Position numbers and translations under genes: made by a program. A stretch of DNA of 64,000 nt, taken from assembly GCF_009765975.1 (NCBI RefSeq), contig NZ_LMUJ01000108.1:58952-122951 (forward strand), in the 5' to 3' direction. The first letter of the stretch is position 1. Each line of letters opens with the position of its first letter. The stretch comes from Acidisphaera sp. S103 (lineage in GTDB: Bacteria > Pseudomonadota > Alphaproteobacteria > Acetobacterales > Acetobacteraceae). The notes under the pieces were generated by a model. The model saw only the letters and a list, made by a program, of their open reading frames with translations. It did no database searches and was not told where the DNA came from. Below are positions 52,601 through 61,286 of this stretch, in pieces.

Positions 52601-53279
52601 CTTTGCCGCCGGACACAGTCGCATTCCCCGCGATGCTGCCGGAATTCTCCACGGTCACCGTGTCGACAAGTTCGCTGTCGATTCCGTCATACCCGCCGAT
52701 CACGCCGAAAATTTCATTGGCGACACGGCCGCCTGCATTGAGGGTGATGCCGTTGCCGCCGGACGCAGTCGCGTTCCCCGTGATGCTACCGAAATTCTCC
52801 ACGGTCACCGGGTCGACGGACCCGCCATCGATCCCGTCATACCCGCCGATCACACCGGACGATTCATTGGTGACGCCACCGCCCGCGTCGAGGACGATGC
52901 CCCGCCCGAACCGCCCCACCGTGCCGCCCGTGATGCGGCCCGTATTCTGGACGTTCGCGGCACCCAGGCGGGCTTGAATGCCATAGAGTCCGCTGATCAG
53001 GCCGAAGTTGATGACCCCGCCGCCCGCGAAAAGGTAAATCCCCGGACTGGCCGTCGGGGCTCCGGCGATATCGCCGATATTCAGCACCGTGCCGGCGCTC
53101 CTTAGCGTGGCGCCGAGGCCAAGGATGGTGCCGGCGTTGGTGATGGACCAGACCGCGGCGAGGCTCGAGGCGTAGAGGCCGGCGTTGAGCAGACCGTTCG
53201 CGGTTATCGTCGCCGGGTCGTCAGCCGCTCCGGACAGGGTGACGAGGCCGGAATAAGTACCCGATATCGAGACGGTCAT
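49671..53279 (-). CDS. Large repeat protein with C-terminal Hint module
   Basis: 1202 residues. Residues about 45-660 contain about twelve units of roughly 49 residues of the form VxNxGxIxGNxxxxxGxGI...GGxVTNxxxGxIxGxxGI. This is a beta-helix-like, autotransporter-passenger-type repeat. After a further beta-rich part come the Hint domain at Cys881 (CFCTDTFILTEGGERPVQDL), block B TKGH, and a shared C-terminal region (VSRAAVPQVLGFARDPRCLG) like that of the protein at 43117. There is no C-terminal His-Asn, so self-cleavage at the Cys without splicing is possible. No outer-membrane beta-barrel or obvious signal peptide. Confidence 0.82.
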   Translation of the reverse strand: MTVSISGTYSGLVTLSGAADDPATITANGLLNAGLYASSLAAVWSITNAGTILGLGATLRSAGTVLNIGDIAGAPTASPGIYLFAGGGVINFGLISGLYGIQARLGAANVQNTGRITGGTVGRFGRGIVLDAGGGVTNESSGVIGGYDGIDGGSVDPVTVENFGSITGNATASGGNGITLNAGGRVANEIFGVIGGYDGIDSELVDTVTVENSGSIAGNATVSGGKGILLGAGGVVTNQSLGVISGYDGIYVLGGAMTVANLGRIAGNTTATHGSGVTFMIGGVLTNAYGGTISGHVGVYSGHSGATIVNDGLIMGYATKYGGRGVSFDDGGNITNQQLGSISGNYAIFGGAGGAVTVVNAGLVAGDMTSRFNRGIVLQDGTVTNTGSIIGFDGLYGRDGGVITVVNAGTIAGNASLGGNGIRLGGGSIDNQQSGSVNGFYGLFGSGTITVSNAGRIDGNQNVTGAAGIIIGTGSVTNQDSGTINGFWGILGELSSDPTVVNSGYIEGNTAASRGVGVYLQDDGSVINDSSGTIIGRTGILAGGAYASIVNSGSILGNATLAGASGVSVAVRGSVTNQSNGTIGGYYGVFGGTIVVNDGLITGNTTAPNGRGVRFTNASLSLTNQSQGTISGYDGILAGSASGVTITNAGTIIGTKDAVIFRSGTASRLIIDPNAVFVGTVTGLNLVNAATLELASAASAGTLSQLGTQFVDFSQVLVDEGASWTLAGSNTLPVGATLSNAGTLTLLDATLTADAVVNNGGIVLDPSTMTVASLDGSGTVTIAAGGTLDVQGTVASGETIVFGGAGAYLHVRAPDSFSGSIVNFAAGETIDLAGVAPATVAYAAGRLSFGTSGGSIALAASPEVPLAGFASADGSDVTVLCFCTDTFILTEGGERPVQDLVAGDRVVTYDGSVRPIVWIGIGKVLATHGRRNAATPVIVRKGALGPDMPHTDLRVTKGHALWFDGLLIPVEFLVNHRSILWDDRAQEVSLYHVELATHDVLLANGAATESYRDDGNRWLFQNARSGWELPAQAPCAPVLTGGPAVDAVWRRLLDRCGQLVVGPLTEEPDLHLLVDGHRLNPTRVSGQAYLFTLRTLPGSVRIVSRAAVPQVLGFARDPRCLGVALRRVSVGWGAELLVTEADDPRFNEGFHDFEPENWCRWTCGDAALPAALLEGWPGPLQITLTLGGVTRYPVGVCGSRAA

Positions 53280-54086
53280 CAGTCAGTTCCATTTGCTCGA
53301 CCACCTCGTTACAGCACAGTGGGTACTGTGCCCATCCGAATTGTCCGGGCCCTTGTCATGGGCTCCGTCAGCGTTCGCGCCACCGCCCCTGTTCGATTGC
53401 TGTCTGGTGCGGCGATAAGCCGCGACGAGGAGGCCGAGCAGATGATGGAATGTACCGCGTGCGGATCAGTGGTCAGTTCTGGCGCTTTGGTTTTCTGTTT
53501 CGATCCACAAAGTATATCTTATTGATTCTACATAATTTAGTTATTCTGATATAGCTATATATCGCGCTTTGAGACAGAGCCGTTTTCTTCGCCCCTCGTT
53601 CTCGTATGCGCTGGTCGGGCTGGTCCACAGTAGGACTCCAAAACCACAAGCGGATCGGGCCGCCACTTCTTTACGTCATGGCCCTCCACCGACTTGATTG
53701 GGGAAGGATCCCGGCCAGCTGTTCCCGCACCTGCCGCACCGGGTGGCTCCAACACGCCGGGCCATGACGGCCGGATAGGGCCAACGGCCTGAAGCGTTAT
53801 TGTTGCGCATCGCCTGGCCTTTCATCCGTGCCGGTTCATGCCTTGGCCACACGTCGGGCAATGACCACGCGGAATAACAGCCTCGGTGGGATGTGACCCA
53901 CCTGATGGCGACGACGTTGAGCGTCTGCCCCGACTCACTAAAAACGGCCGTTATGCGGTTCTCCCCATGCCGCATTGGCCCAATATATGATCATTTGACA
54001 CCACCTCACTGTTCTCCACCCCCCCCTTCATTGTCCCTCCCGCCAAACAACGCTAATACCCCGCCAGCACCACCATCACGGGTCCC
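53280..54086. other. 800-base gap with no recognised gene
   Basis: Between the large Hint gene (minus strand) and purQ (plus strand). An AT-rich core at 53505-53575 (AAAGTATATCTTATTGATTC and the following ATATAGCTATATA) is a likely promoter region for either gene. Open frames here are short and give no family match. The rest is GC-normal and may be decayed coding sequence. Confidence 0.45.
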
Positions 54087-54770
54087 ATGAAAGCTGGCAT
54101 CGTCATCTTCCCCGGCATCAACCGCGAGCGCGACATGGCGATCGCCCTGGAGGCCTCCTTCGGCACCAAGCCCAGGATGCTCTGGCACAAGGACACCGAC
54201 ATCGCCGGCGTCGACCTGATCGTCATCCCCGGCGGTTTCAGCTTCGGCGACTACCTCCGCTGCGGCGCCATGGCCGCCCAGTCCCCCATCATGCAGGCCG
54301 TCAAGGCCCACGCCGACAAAGGCGGCTACGTCCTGGGCGTCTGCAACGGCTTCCAGATCCTGGCCGAGGCCGGCATCCTGCCCGGCGCCCTGCTCCGCAA
54401 CGCCTCGCTGCGCTTCCTGTCGATGAACTGCCACCTGCGGGTGGAACGCGCCGACACCATCTTCACCGGCCGCTACCAGACCGGCCAGACCTTCCAGGCG
54501 ATCATGGCCCACGGCGACGGCAACTATTTTGCGGACGACGCCACCCTTGACCGCCTCGAATCCGAAAACCTCGTCGCCCTCCGCTACGCCGACAGAACCG
54601 GCGCCGTCACGCCGGAAGCCAACCTGAACGGCAGCGCCCGCTCCATCGCCGGCATCCTCAGCCCCAACCTGCGCGTCCTCGGCCTGATGCCCCACCCCGA
54701 GGACCTGGTGGACCCGCTAATGGGCGGCACCGACGGAAAGCCGCTATTCGACGCCCTCGCGGCAGCGTAA
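54087..54770 (+). CDS. purQ: Phosphoribosylformylglycinamidine synthase subunit PurQ
   Basis: 227 residues, class I glutamine amidotransferase. The nucleophile Cys is in [29 protein letters not shown] and the catalytic His-Glu in [10 protein letters not shown] are present. It supplies ammonia to PurL. Start ATG follows a gap that breaks the usual purS-purQ order. purL starts 9 bases after its stop. Confidence 0.93.
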   Translation: MKAGIVIFPGINRERDMAIALEASFGTKPRMLWHKDTDIAGVDLIVIPGGFSFGDYLRCGAMAAQSPIMQAVKAHADKGGYVLGVCNGFQILAEAGILPGALLRNASLRFLSMNCHLRVERADTIFTGRYQTGQTFQAIMAHGDGNYFADDATLDRLESENLVALRYADRTGAVTPEANLNGSARSIAGILSPNLRVLGLMPHPEDLVDPLMGGTDGKPLFDALAAA

Positions 54771-54779
54771 ACCGGCCGC

Positions 54780-56978
54780 ATGACCCAGGACGTCAACGAA
54801 TCCCTCGCCCGCAGCTTCGGCCTCAGCGCCGAAGAATACGGCCGCGTGCTCGCCATCATGGGCCGCACCCCCAGCTTCACCGAACTCGGCGTCTTCAGCG
54901 TCATGTGGTCGGAGCATTGCAGCTACAAATCCAGCCGAGTCTGGCTGAAACAGCTCCCCACCAAAGCCCCCTGGGTCATCCACGGCCCGGGTGAGAACGC
55001 CGGCGTTGTGGATATCGGCGACGGCCTGGCCGCCATCTTCAAGATGGAAAGCCACAACCACCCCAGCTTTATCGAGCCCTACCAGGGTGCCGCCACCGGC
55101 GTCGGCGGCATCCTCCGCGACGTCTTCACCATGGGCGCCCGTCCGATCGCCAACCTGAACGCCCTCCGCTTCGGCAGCCCGACAAACCCGCGCACCAAGC
55201 GCGTCGTCGACGGCGTCGTCCGTGGCATCGGCGGCTACGGCAACTGCGTCGGCGTCCCCACCGTCGGCGGCGAGATCAACTTCCACCCGTCCTACGACGG
55301 CAACCCACTGGTCAACGCCATGACCGTCGGCATCGCCCGCAAGGACAAAATCTTCCTCTCCGCCGCCGCCGGCATCGGCAACCCCGTCGTCTACGTCGGA
55401 TCGAAAACCGGCCGAGACGGCATCCACGGCGCCACCATGGCCTCCGCCGAATTCGCCGCCGATTCCGAGGACAAGCGCCCCACCGTCCAGGTCGGCGACC
55501 CATTTACGGAAAAACTGCTGATCGAAGCCTGCCTCGAACTGATGGCCACCGACGCCATCGTCGCCATCCAGGACATGGGCGCCGCCGGCCTGACCAGCAG
55601 CGCCGTCGAAATGGCCGGCAAAGGCGGCGTCGGCATCGAACTCGATCTCGACCACGTGCCCGCGCGCGAGACCGGCATGACCGCCTACGAATTCATGCTG
55701 TCCGAAAGCCAGGAACGCATGCTGATGGTCCTGCGCCCCGATCGCGAGCAGCTCGCCCGCGACATCTTCACCAAGTGGGACCTGGATTTCTCCATCATCG
55801 GCCGCATCACCGACACCGGCCGCATCGTCGTCCGCCACCACGGCCAAACCGAGGCCGACATCCCCCTGGCGCCGCTAAACGACCAAGCCCCGCTCTACAC
55901 AAGACCGACCGTCGACACCCCCAAACCCGAAAAGCTGAACCCCGCCCGCATCGAAGACCGCTTCGGCCTGACCGGCGCCCTGGTGAAGCTGATCGCCTGC
56001 CCTGACCTGTGCTCCCGAGCCTGGGTCTGGGACCAGTATGACAGCACCGTCGGCGGCCAGACCGTCAAACGCCCCGGCGCTGCCGACGCCGCCGTGGTGA
56101 AGCTCGAAGGCCTGAAACGCGCCCTAGCCCTCACCACCGACTGCACCCCGAGATACTGCCTGGCCGACCCGGAAACCGGCGGCGCCCAGGCCGTCGCCGA
56201 AGCCTGGCGCAACCTCACCGCCGTCGGCGCCCGCCCGCTGGCCATCACCGACAACATGAACTTCGGCAACCCGGAAAAGCCGGAGATCATGGGCCAATTC
56301 GCTGCCGCCATCCGCGGCATGGCCGCCGCCTGCGAGGCGCTGGACTTCCCCGTCGTCTCCGGCAACGTCAGCCTCTACAACGAAACCGAGGGCAAAGGCA
56401 TCCTGCCCACCCCCGCCATCGGCGGCCTCGGCGTCCTGGATGACGCCGCACAAGCCGTCGGCCTCGCCCTGCCCCCCTGGCTCGACATCGTCCTCATCGG
56501 CTCCACCACCGGCTGGCTCGGCCAATCCCTCTGGCTGCGCGAAATCTCTGGCCGAGAAGACGGCGCGCCCCCGCCGGTCGATCTCGCCGTGGAAAAGATG
56601 AACGGCGACTTCGTCCGCACCCACATCCTGAACGGCACAATCCGCGCCTGCCACGACGTCTCCGACGGCGGCATCCTGGTTGCCCTCGCCGAGATGGCCA
56701 TGGCCAGCGGCACCGGCGCCCGCATGTCCGCCCACCCACGCGATATTCCCGGCCATGCCTTCTGGTTCGGCGAGGACCAGGCGCGTTACATCGTCGCCGT
56801 CCCGAACCATGCCGATTTCACCCGCCTCGCCGAGGCCGCCGGCATCCCCGCTATGCGCCTCGGCACCTCCGGCGGTCAGGACCTCACACTCCCGGACGGC
56901 GGCTCCATATCCATCGCCGCCCTGCGCCAGGCGCACGAACGCTTCTTCCCCGCCTGGATGGACGGCACCACCAGCTAA
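54780..56978 (+). CDS. purL: Phosphoribosylformylglycinamidine synthase subunit PurL
   Basis: 732 residues of the short PurL type that needs PurS and PurQ. It uses ATP to convert FGAR to FGAM. Features: [60 protein letters not shown], and [18 protein letters not shown]. The bolA gene starts 13 bases after its stop, a common neighbourhood in alphaproteobacteria. Confidence 0.94.
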   Translation: MTQDVNESLARSFGLSAEEYGRVLAIMGRTPSFTELGVFSVMWSEHCSYKSSRVWLKQLPTKAPWVIHGPGENAGVVDIGDGLAAIFKMESHNHPSFIEPYQGAATGVGGILRDVFTMGARPIANLNALRFGSPTNPRTKRVVDGVVRGIGGYGNCVGVPTVGGEINFHPSYDGNPLVNAMTVGIARKDKIFLSAAAGIGNPVVYVGSKTGRDGIHGATMASAEFAADSEDKRPTVQVGDPFTEKLLIEACLELMATDAIVAIQDMGAAGLTSSAVEMAGKGGVGIELDLDHVPARETGMTAYEFMLSESQERMLMVLRPDREQLARDIFTKWDLDFSIIGRITDTGRIVVRHHGQTEADIPLAPLNDQAPLYTRPTVDTPKPEKLNPARIEDRFGLTGALVKLIACPDLCSRAWVWDQYDSTVGGQTVKRPGAADAAVVKLEGLKRALALTTDCTPRYCLADPETGGAQAVAEAWRNLTAVGARPLAITDNMNFGNPEKPEIMGQFAAAIRGMAAACEALDFPVVSGNVSLYNETEGKGILPTPAIGGLGVLDDAAQAVGLALPPWLDIVLIGSTTGWLGQSLWLREISGREDGAPPPVDLAVEKMNGDFVRTHILNGTIRACHDVSDGGILVALAEMAMASGTGARMSAHPRDIPGHAFWFGEDQARYIVAVPNHADFTRLAEAAGIPAMRLGTSGGQDLTLPDGGSISIAALRQAHERFFPAWMDGTTS

Positions 56979-56991
56979 AAGGACACCACCC

Positions 56992-57225
56992 ATGGCAATG
57001 GCGGCCAACGAGATCGAGGCCCTGATCAAAGCGGCGCTCCCCGACGCCCGCATCACCGTGGAGGACCTCGCCGGCGACGGCGACCACTACGCCGCCACCG
57101 TCGTCAGCGAGACATTCCGCGGCATTTCCCGCGTCAAACAGCACCAGATCGTCTATGCTGCACTCAGAGGACGCATGGGCGGCGAACTTCACGCCCTTGC
57201 ATTACAGACCTCCGCACCCGAATAA
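56992..57225 (+). CDS. BolA family protein
   Basis: 77 residues from ATG 56992. BolA fold: IEALIKAALPDARITVEDLA, GDGDHYAATVVSETFRGISR, VKQHQIVYAAL. It binds the Grx4-type glutaredoxin through a shared Fe-S cluster, and the Grx gene follows 40 bases later. That pair is expected to sense or traffic iron-sulfur clusters. Confidence 0.92.
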   Translation: MAMAANEIEALIKAALPDARITVEDLAGDGDHYAATVVSETFRGISRVKQHQIVYAALRGRMGGELHALALQTSAPE

Positions 57226-57265
57226 TCAGGGTAAGCCAAATTTCTGGCCACAAGGAGTCTACAGC

Positions 57266-57598
57266 ATGGCCGACGCGGTCGCACAGCGCATCCAGAACGA
57301 CATCACTTCGAATGATGTGATGCTCTACATGAAGGGCACCCCGATGTTCCCGCAATGCGGGTTCTCGGCGCGAGTCATCCAGATCCTCACCCACATGGGC
57401 GTCCCGTTCCAGTCCGCCAACGTGCTGGAAGACCCCGAATTGCGCGAAGGCATCAAGGCGTTCTCGCAGTGGCCGACCGTGCCCCAACTCTACGTCAAGG
57501 GCGAGTTCGTCGGCGGCTGCGATATCGTCACCGAGATGTTCCAGGACGGCGAACTGGAGACGCTGCTGAAGGAACACGGCGTCCCGGTCAAGGCGTAA
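57266..57598 (+). CDS. grxD: Monothiol glutaredoxin, Grx4 type
   Basis: 110 residues from ATG 57266 (AAGGAG upstream). The active site CGFS is in PQCGFSARVIQIL, preceded by MLYMKGTPMF, and followed by the TVPQLYVKGEFVGGCDIV glutathione-binding part. It carries a [2Fe-2S] cluster with glutathione and works with BolA. Length is normal for single-domain Grx4. Confidence 0.94.
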   Translation: MADAVAQRIQNDITSNDVMLYMKGTPMFPQCGFSARVIQILTHMGVPFQSANVLEDPELREGIKAFSQWPTVPQLYVKGEFVGGCDIVTEMFQDGELETLLKEHGVPVKA

Positions 57599-57650
57599 CC
57601 ACTCCCGCACAACAGCGTCGTGGTGGGCATCGGCCTACCCCCTTTGTGTC

Positions 57651-57673
57651 ATGGCCGGGCTTGGCCCGGCCAT
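57651..57673. repeat. REP-like hairpin
   Basis: ATGGCCGGGC (57651-57660) pairs with GCCCGGCCAT (57664-57673) around TTG. The surrounding GTGTC...CCACGAC agrees with the composite repeats. A weaker related hairpin (CGTCGTGGTGGGC...) starts nearby at 57616, so this gap (57599-57884) holds at least two; it has no gene. Confidence 0.6.
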
Positions 57674-57884
57674 CCACGACTTTGCCAGATCTCGCGCAGA
57701 AAATCGTGAGTTACCGGGCCTGACCCGGTGATGGCACCAGGAACTGGCCGGCCCTCAATTCCTTATCTCAGCGTCGTGGCGGGCGCCGGCCCACCTTTAT
57801 CGCAGCTACCAGCCTGCGTAGCGTTAACCGGTTGTTCACCCCGCCGGGATAAAACTCTGCCTCTCGGTTTGGAGGGGAGTCGCG

Positions 57885-58808
57885 GTGCGGATCGCCATCA
57901 TCATACCCGCATTCAACGTCGCCCCGTTCCTGGGCGAGGCGATCCGGTCGGCGCTGGCGCAGACCCACACAAACTGGTCGCTGATGGTTGTCGATGACGG
58001 TTCCACCGACGCGACCGCCACGGTCGCCGCCAGTTTCCAAGACAAGCGTATACACCTGATCCAGCAGGATAACGCCGGCGTCTCAGCGGCACGAAACCGC
58101 GGCATCCGTCATGCCGAAGCCACAGCCCCCGACGCCTTTCTGTTCCTCGATGGCGACGACTGGCTCGCCCCAAACGCACTGGAACGGCTGGCGGACGCGT
58201 TCGACTCCGCCCCGTGGGCCGTCGCCGCCTGCGGACGCTGCGCCCGTGTCACCGCGGACGGCACCACCCACCTGTCGCCGGCGCCCCACGACGGTTGCCT
58301 GCTGGAGCGGCTGCTAATCCGCAACCTGTTCGCAAACGGCGGCCATCTGCTGATCCGGCGGCAGGCGGTCCACGCCGCCGGCGACTTTCGCTCCGATCTG
58401 TCGTACGGCGAGGACTGGGAATACTGGACCCGCTTGGCCCTGCTGGGCGAATTCGTCTCCGTCCGATCGCGGACCCCAGTCCTGTTTGTCCGCGAACGCG
58501 CCGGCAGCGCCATGCTTACCAAGGCGATGGACCCCGCCGCGTATCGCCCGGCCCTCGACGCAATCCATCGCAACCCCGCCATCGCAACCCGGCTGGGTGG
58601 GTCCCGACTGCCACATCTCCGGCGCCGCGCGGACGCCGAGATGGCATGGGCGGTGGGCCGCGAACTCATCCGCCACGGCCAGCAGCGAGCCGGGCAGCGT
58701 TGGCTCGGGCGTTCCATCGCCGGCGCCCCCAGCATCAGGCGCATGATGTTGATCGGTCTGTCATGGCTGCGGATCGGGCCATTCCGCCCCTACCGGACGG
58801 CGGCTTGA
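57885..58808 (+). CDS. Family 2 glycosyltransferase
   Basis: 307 residues from GTG 57885, with GGGGAGTC upstream. GT-A fold: RIAIIIPAFNVAPFLGEAIR, VVDDGSTDATATV and the DxD-like FLDGDDWLA; the acceptor loop has YGEDWEYWTRLALLG with the ED motif. It transfers a sugar from a nucleotide donor, probably for a surface polysaccharide or lipid; the donor is unknown. No transport or polymerisation genes adjoin. Confidence 0.87.
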   Translation: MRIAIIIPAFNVAPFLGEAIRSALAQTHTNWSLMVVDDGSTDATATVAASFQDKRIHLIQQDNAGVSAARNRGIRHAEATAPDAFLFLDGDDWLAPNALERLADAFDSAPWAVAACGRCARVTADGTTHLSPAPHDGCLLERLLIRNLFANGGHLLIRRQAVHAAGDFRSDLSYGEDWEYWTRLALLGEFVSVRSRTPVLFVRERAGSAMLTKAMDPAAYRPALDAIHRNPAIATRLGGSRLPHLRRRADAEMAWAVGRELIRHGQQRAGQRWLGRSIAGAPSIRRMMLIGLSWLRIGPFRPYRTAA

Positions 58809-58837
58809 CAGCCGTTTTTTCGCCGCTATCGCCGCGA

Positions 58838-58871
58838 TTGACATCGATCGTGGATTCTGCGTCAACTATCC
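58838..58871 (+). promoter_or_regulatory. Possible promoter of the first cold-shock gene
   Basis: TTGACA (58838-58843) is followed by weak -10-like CAACTAT about 19 bases on. A second TTGACA at 58805 overlaps the preceding stop. A 5' leader of about 130 bases would result, a length typical of cold-shock mRNAs with structured leaders. No structure was tested. Confidence 0.35.
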
Positions 58872-58998
58872 CGTGCAATCGTATTTTGGCTTGCCTTTCT
58901 GCGCTTCCGTCTTCGGCTGCTTCAGGAGGTCCAAAGACCCGGTTGTCTTTAGCATCGCGTGATGTTGCACGGTGCGTGGACGGAGAGAGAGCGCAGTT

Positions 58999-59202
58999 AT
59001 GGCTACCGGTACAGTCAAGTGGTTTAACACCACAAAAGGTTATGGTTTCATCATGCCGCAGGATGGCGGCAAGGATGTCTTCGTCCACATCACCGCTGTG
59101 CAGGCCGCTGGCCTTCGCGGGCTGGACGAAGGACAGAAAGTCACATTCGACGTCGCGATGGAGCGTGGCAAGTCCACGGCGACAAACCTGAAGCCAGCCT
59201 AA
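58999..59202 (+). CDS. Cold-shock protein, CspA family, copy 1
   Basis: 67 residues from ATG 58999. RNA-binding motifs RNP1 (KGYGFIMP) and RNP2 (VFVHITAV) are intact: [20 protein letters not shown] then [15 protein letters not shown]. An RNA chaperone, and a paralogue follows 70 bases downstream. It is likely cold or stationary-phase regulated, as usual. Confidence 0.92.
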   Translation: MATGTVKWFNTTKGYGFIMPQDGGKDVFVHITAVQAAGLRGLDEGQKVTFDVAMERGKSTATNLKPA

Positions 59203-59272
59203 GCTTCGGGCGAATTCGGCTAAGCGGCCGGCTGAAGGGGCAGCCGGTCGTCATTCGGAGGAGGATAAGACC

Positions 59273-59476
59273 ATGGCCGTCGGAACGGTTAAATGGTTCA
59301 ACGCGACCAAAGGCTACGGCTTCATCATGCCGCAGGACGGCGGCAAGGATGTCTTCGTACACATCACCGCGGTCCAGGCCGCCGGCCTCAAGGGGCTGAA
59401 TGATGGCCAAAAGGTCAGCTACGAAGTGGCGATGGAGCGTGGCAAGGCCGCTGCCACAAATTTGAAACTGGCCTGA
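59273..59476 (+). CDS. Cold-shock protein, CspA family, copy 2
   Basis: 67 residues, identical to copy 1 at most positions (differences near 3, 11, 39-52 and 58-66). GGAGGAGG lies 8 bases before the ATG. The pair is a tandem duplication; the 70-base gap between has its own strong ribosome site. RNP motifs KGYGFIMP and VFVHITAV are intact, so both copies look functional. Confidence 0.92.
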   Translation: MAVGTVKWFNATKGYGFIMPQDGGKDVFVHITAVQAAGLKGLNDGQKVSYEVAMERGKAAATNLKLA

Positions 59477-59540
59477 CCGCCGGATTCCTCCTGACGGCAG
59501 GGTTCACTGGCCCCGCTCCGGGCGGCACCAGGCGTTCGGC

Positions 59541-60506
59541 ATGACCTCGGGTCACCCTATGTTTTCCCTGCCGGACCTTCAGCGCGCTGCCGATCTGGTT
59601 CACGCCCATCTGCCCGCCTCACCACAAATCGCCTGGCCGCTACTGCAGCGGCGAACCGGTGCCGAGGTCTGGGTCAAACACGAAAATCATCTGCCCACCG
59701 GTGCCTTCAAGGTGCGCGGCGGAGTCGTGTTCGCCGAACGGCAGTCGCGCGAAAACCCCGGCTGTGGCCTGATCTCCGCCACCCGTGGCAATCATGGCCA
59801 ATCCCTGGCCTGGGCGGGCAGCCGCTTCGGCCTGCCGGTCACCATCGTCGTCCCATTTGGCAACAGCGCGGAAAAGAACGCCGCGATGCAGGCCCTGGGC
59901 GCCACGCTGATCGAACACGGTTCGGACTTCGAGGAAGCCCGCGAAGAAGCGCACCGCCGAGCGGCATCCGAGGGCCTGTTGTTCGTGCCGTCCTTTGGAT
60001 CCGACCTCGTCATGGGCGTCGCGACTTATGCGCTGGAACTGTTCCAGTCGGTGCCTGACCTCGACGCGGTGTACGTCCCGATCGGCCTGGGCTCCGGCAT
60101 CTGCGGCACCATCATGGCGCGCGACCTGCTGGGCCTTGCCACGCGGGTAATCGGCGTCCAAAGCACCGGCGCCGATTGTTACGCGCGATCGTTCGCCGCC
60201 GGCCATGTCGTCGCCGTCAATCGGGCGGACACCAAGGCCGACGGAATCGCGGTGCGCCAGCCGGACCCGGACGCGCTGCGGATCATCCTGGGCGGCGCCG
60301 AACGGATCGTTACCGTCGAGGACCAACAGATCGCCGCCGCCATCGGCGCCTACTGGACCGACACCCACAACCTGATCGAGGGCGCCGGCGCGGCCCCGCT
60401 CGCCGCGTTGATTCAGGACGCCGGCGCGATGCACGGCAAGCGGGTCGCGGTGATCGCCAGTGGCGGCAATATCGACCTGTCGCTGTTCCGGTCATGGGTT
60501 GGCTGA
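59541..60506 (+). CDS. Threonine dehydratase-type PLP enzyme
   Basis: 321 residues from ATG 59541 (ATG 59559 is an alternative). Fold-type II: PLP Lys in HLPTGAFKVRGGVVFAER, ATRGNHGQSLAWAG and IGLGSGICG. It deaminates Thr or Ser. It differs from the gene at 29055 in the PLP motif (TGAFK versus GSFKP) and in length, so it is a separate subtype. No ACT domain, thus not the allosteric IlvA. Confidence 0.85.
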   Translation: MTSGHPMFSLPDLQRAADLVHAHLPASPQIAWPLLQRRTGAEVWVKHENHLPTGAFKVRGGVVFAERQSRENPGCGLISATRGNHGQSLAWAGSRFGLPVTIVVPFGNSAEKNAAMQALGATLIEHGSDFEEAREEAHRRAASEGLLFVPSFGSDLVMGVATYALELFQSVPDLDAVYVPIGLGSGICGTIMARDLLGLATRVIGVQSTGADCYARSFAAGHVVAVNRADTKADGIAVRQPDPDALRIILGGAERIVTVEDQQIAAAIGAYWTDTHNLIEGAGAAPLAALIQDAGAMHGKRVAVIASGGNIDLSLFRSWVG

Positions 60507-60653
60507 AATCGCCGGCGGCGACGTGCCCGTTATCCGAATCCCCTCGCTTTTATCTATGTTCACACTATGTTACGTGACGGAGACAGACCGCGATCTAGAT
60601 AGTCGTCTGGCACGCAAAACCCTCTCGCATATCGTTTTCGGGGAACCTGGTAC

Positions 60654-61250
60654 ATGACACGCGCGATTCCCGCCCTCGGGGTTGTATCGATCCTGGCACT
60701 CAGCGCCTGCGCGGTCGCACCGCCGCAGGGCCCCACCGTCATGGCCTTGCCGCAACAGGGCAAACCGTTCGAGGTGTTCCAGCAGGACGACGCCACCTGT
60801 CGCGGCTACGCCACGCAACAGACCGGCGGCGCCTCGGCGGCGCAGGCCGCCAACAACAGCGCTGTGGGCAGCGCCGTCGTCGGCACCGCGCTGGGCGCCG
60901 CGGCCGGTGCGGCCCTCGGTTCGGTTGGCGGAGCGGTCGGCGCGGGCGCGGCGATCGGTGGCGCGACGGGCCTGCTCGCCGGCAGCGCGATTGGTGCGAA
61001 CAACGCGGCGGCGGCCGGGGGCGACGTGCAGGCGCGCTATGACACCGCCTACACCCAGTGCATGTATTCCAAGGGCAACACCGTGCGGAGCGCCCCCAGC
61101 GGATATGCCGCGGGCTATGGCTATCCCGCGTACGGATATGGCTATCCGGGTCCCTATTACGGCCCGGGCTATTACGGTCCGGCGGTCGTGGTCGGCGGCG
61201 GCTGGGGCTGGGGCGGCGGCTGGGGTGGCGGCTGGCATCGGCACTGGTAG
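60654..61250 (+). CDS. Glycine-zipper lipoprotein
   Basis: 198 residues. Lipobox LSAC at residues 16-19. Middle part contains a glycine-zipper motif (AVVGTALGAAAGAALGSVGG AVGAGAAIGG, with the GxxxGxxxG spacing), then DVQARYDTAYTQCMYSKG and a Tyr-Gly-Pro-rich tail ending GGGWHRHW. Such proteins associate with the outer membrane. The aromatic/Gly/His tail may be exposed. The threonine dehydratase gene lies upstream, a glycosyltransferase downstream. Confidence 0.85.
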   Translation: MTRAIPALGVVSILALSACAVAPPQGPTVMALPQQGKPFEVFQQDDATCRGYATQQTGGASAAQAANNSAVGSAVVGTALGAAAGAALGSVGGAVGAGAAIGGATGLLAGSAIGANNAAAAGGDVQARYDTAYTQCMYSKGNTVRSAPSGYAAGYGYPAYGYGYPGPYYGPGYYGPAVVVGGGWGWGGGWGGGWHRHW

Positions 61251-61286
61251 ATCGGGGCATGAGCCCGCGCGGGTGACCCGGCACGC

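Noticed and set aside
51290-52955. Possible CRISPR-like array
   Set aside because: The 147-bp repeats are coding, imperfect, in frame and contain no constant repeat/unique spacer pattern.
49827-53105. Long plus-strand open frame (over 1000 codons) opposite the large Hint gene
   Set aside because: It mirrors the repeat array of the real gene, has Arg/His/Pro/Asp-rich antisense composition, no domain, and crosses the Hint domain on the other strand.
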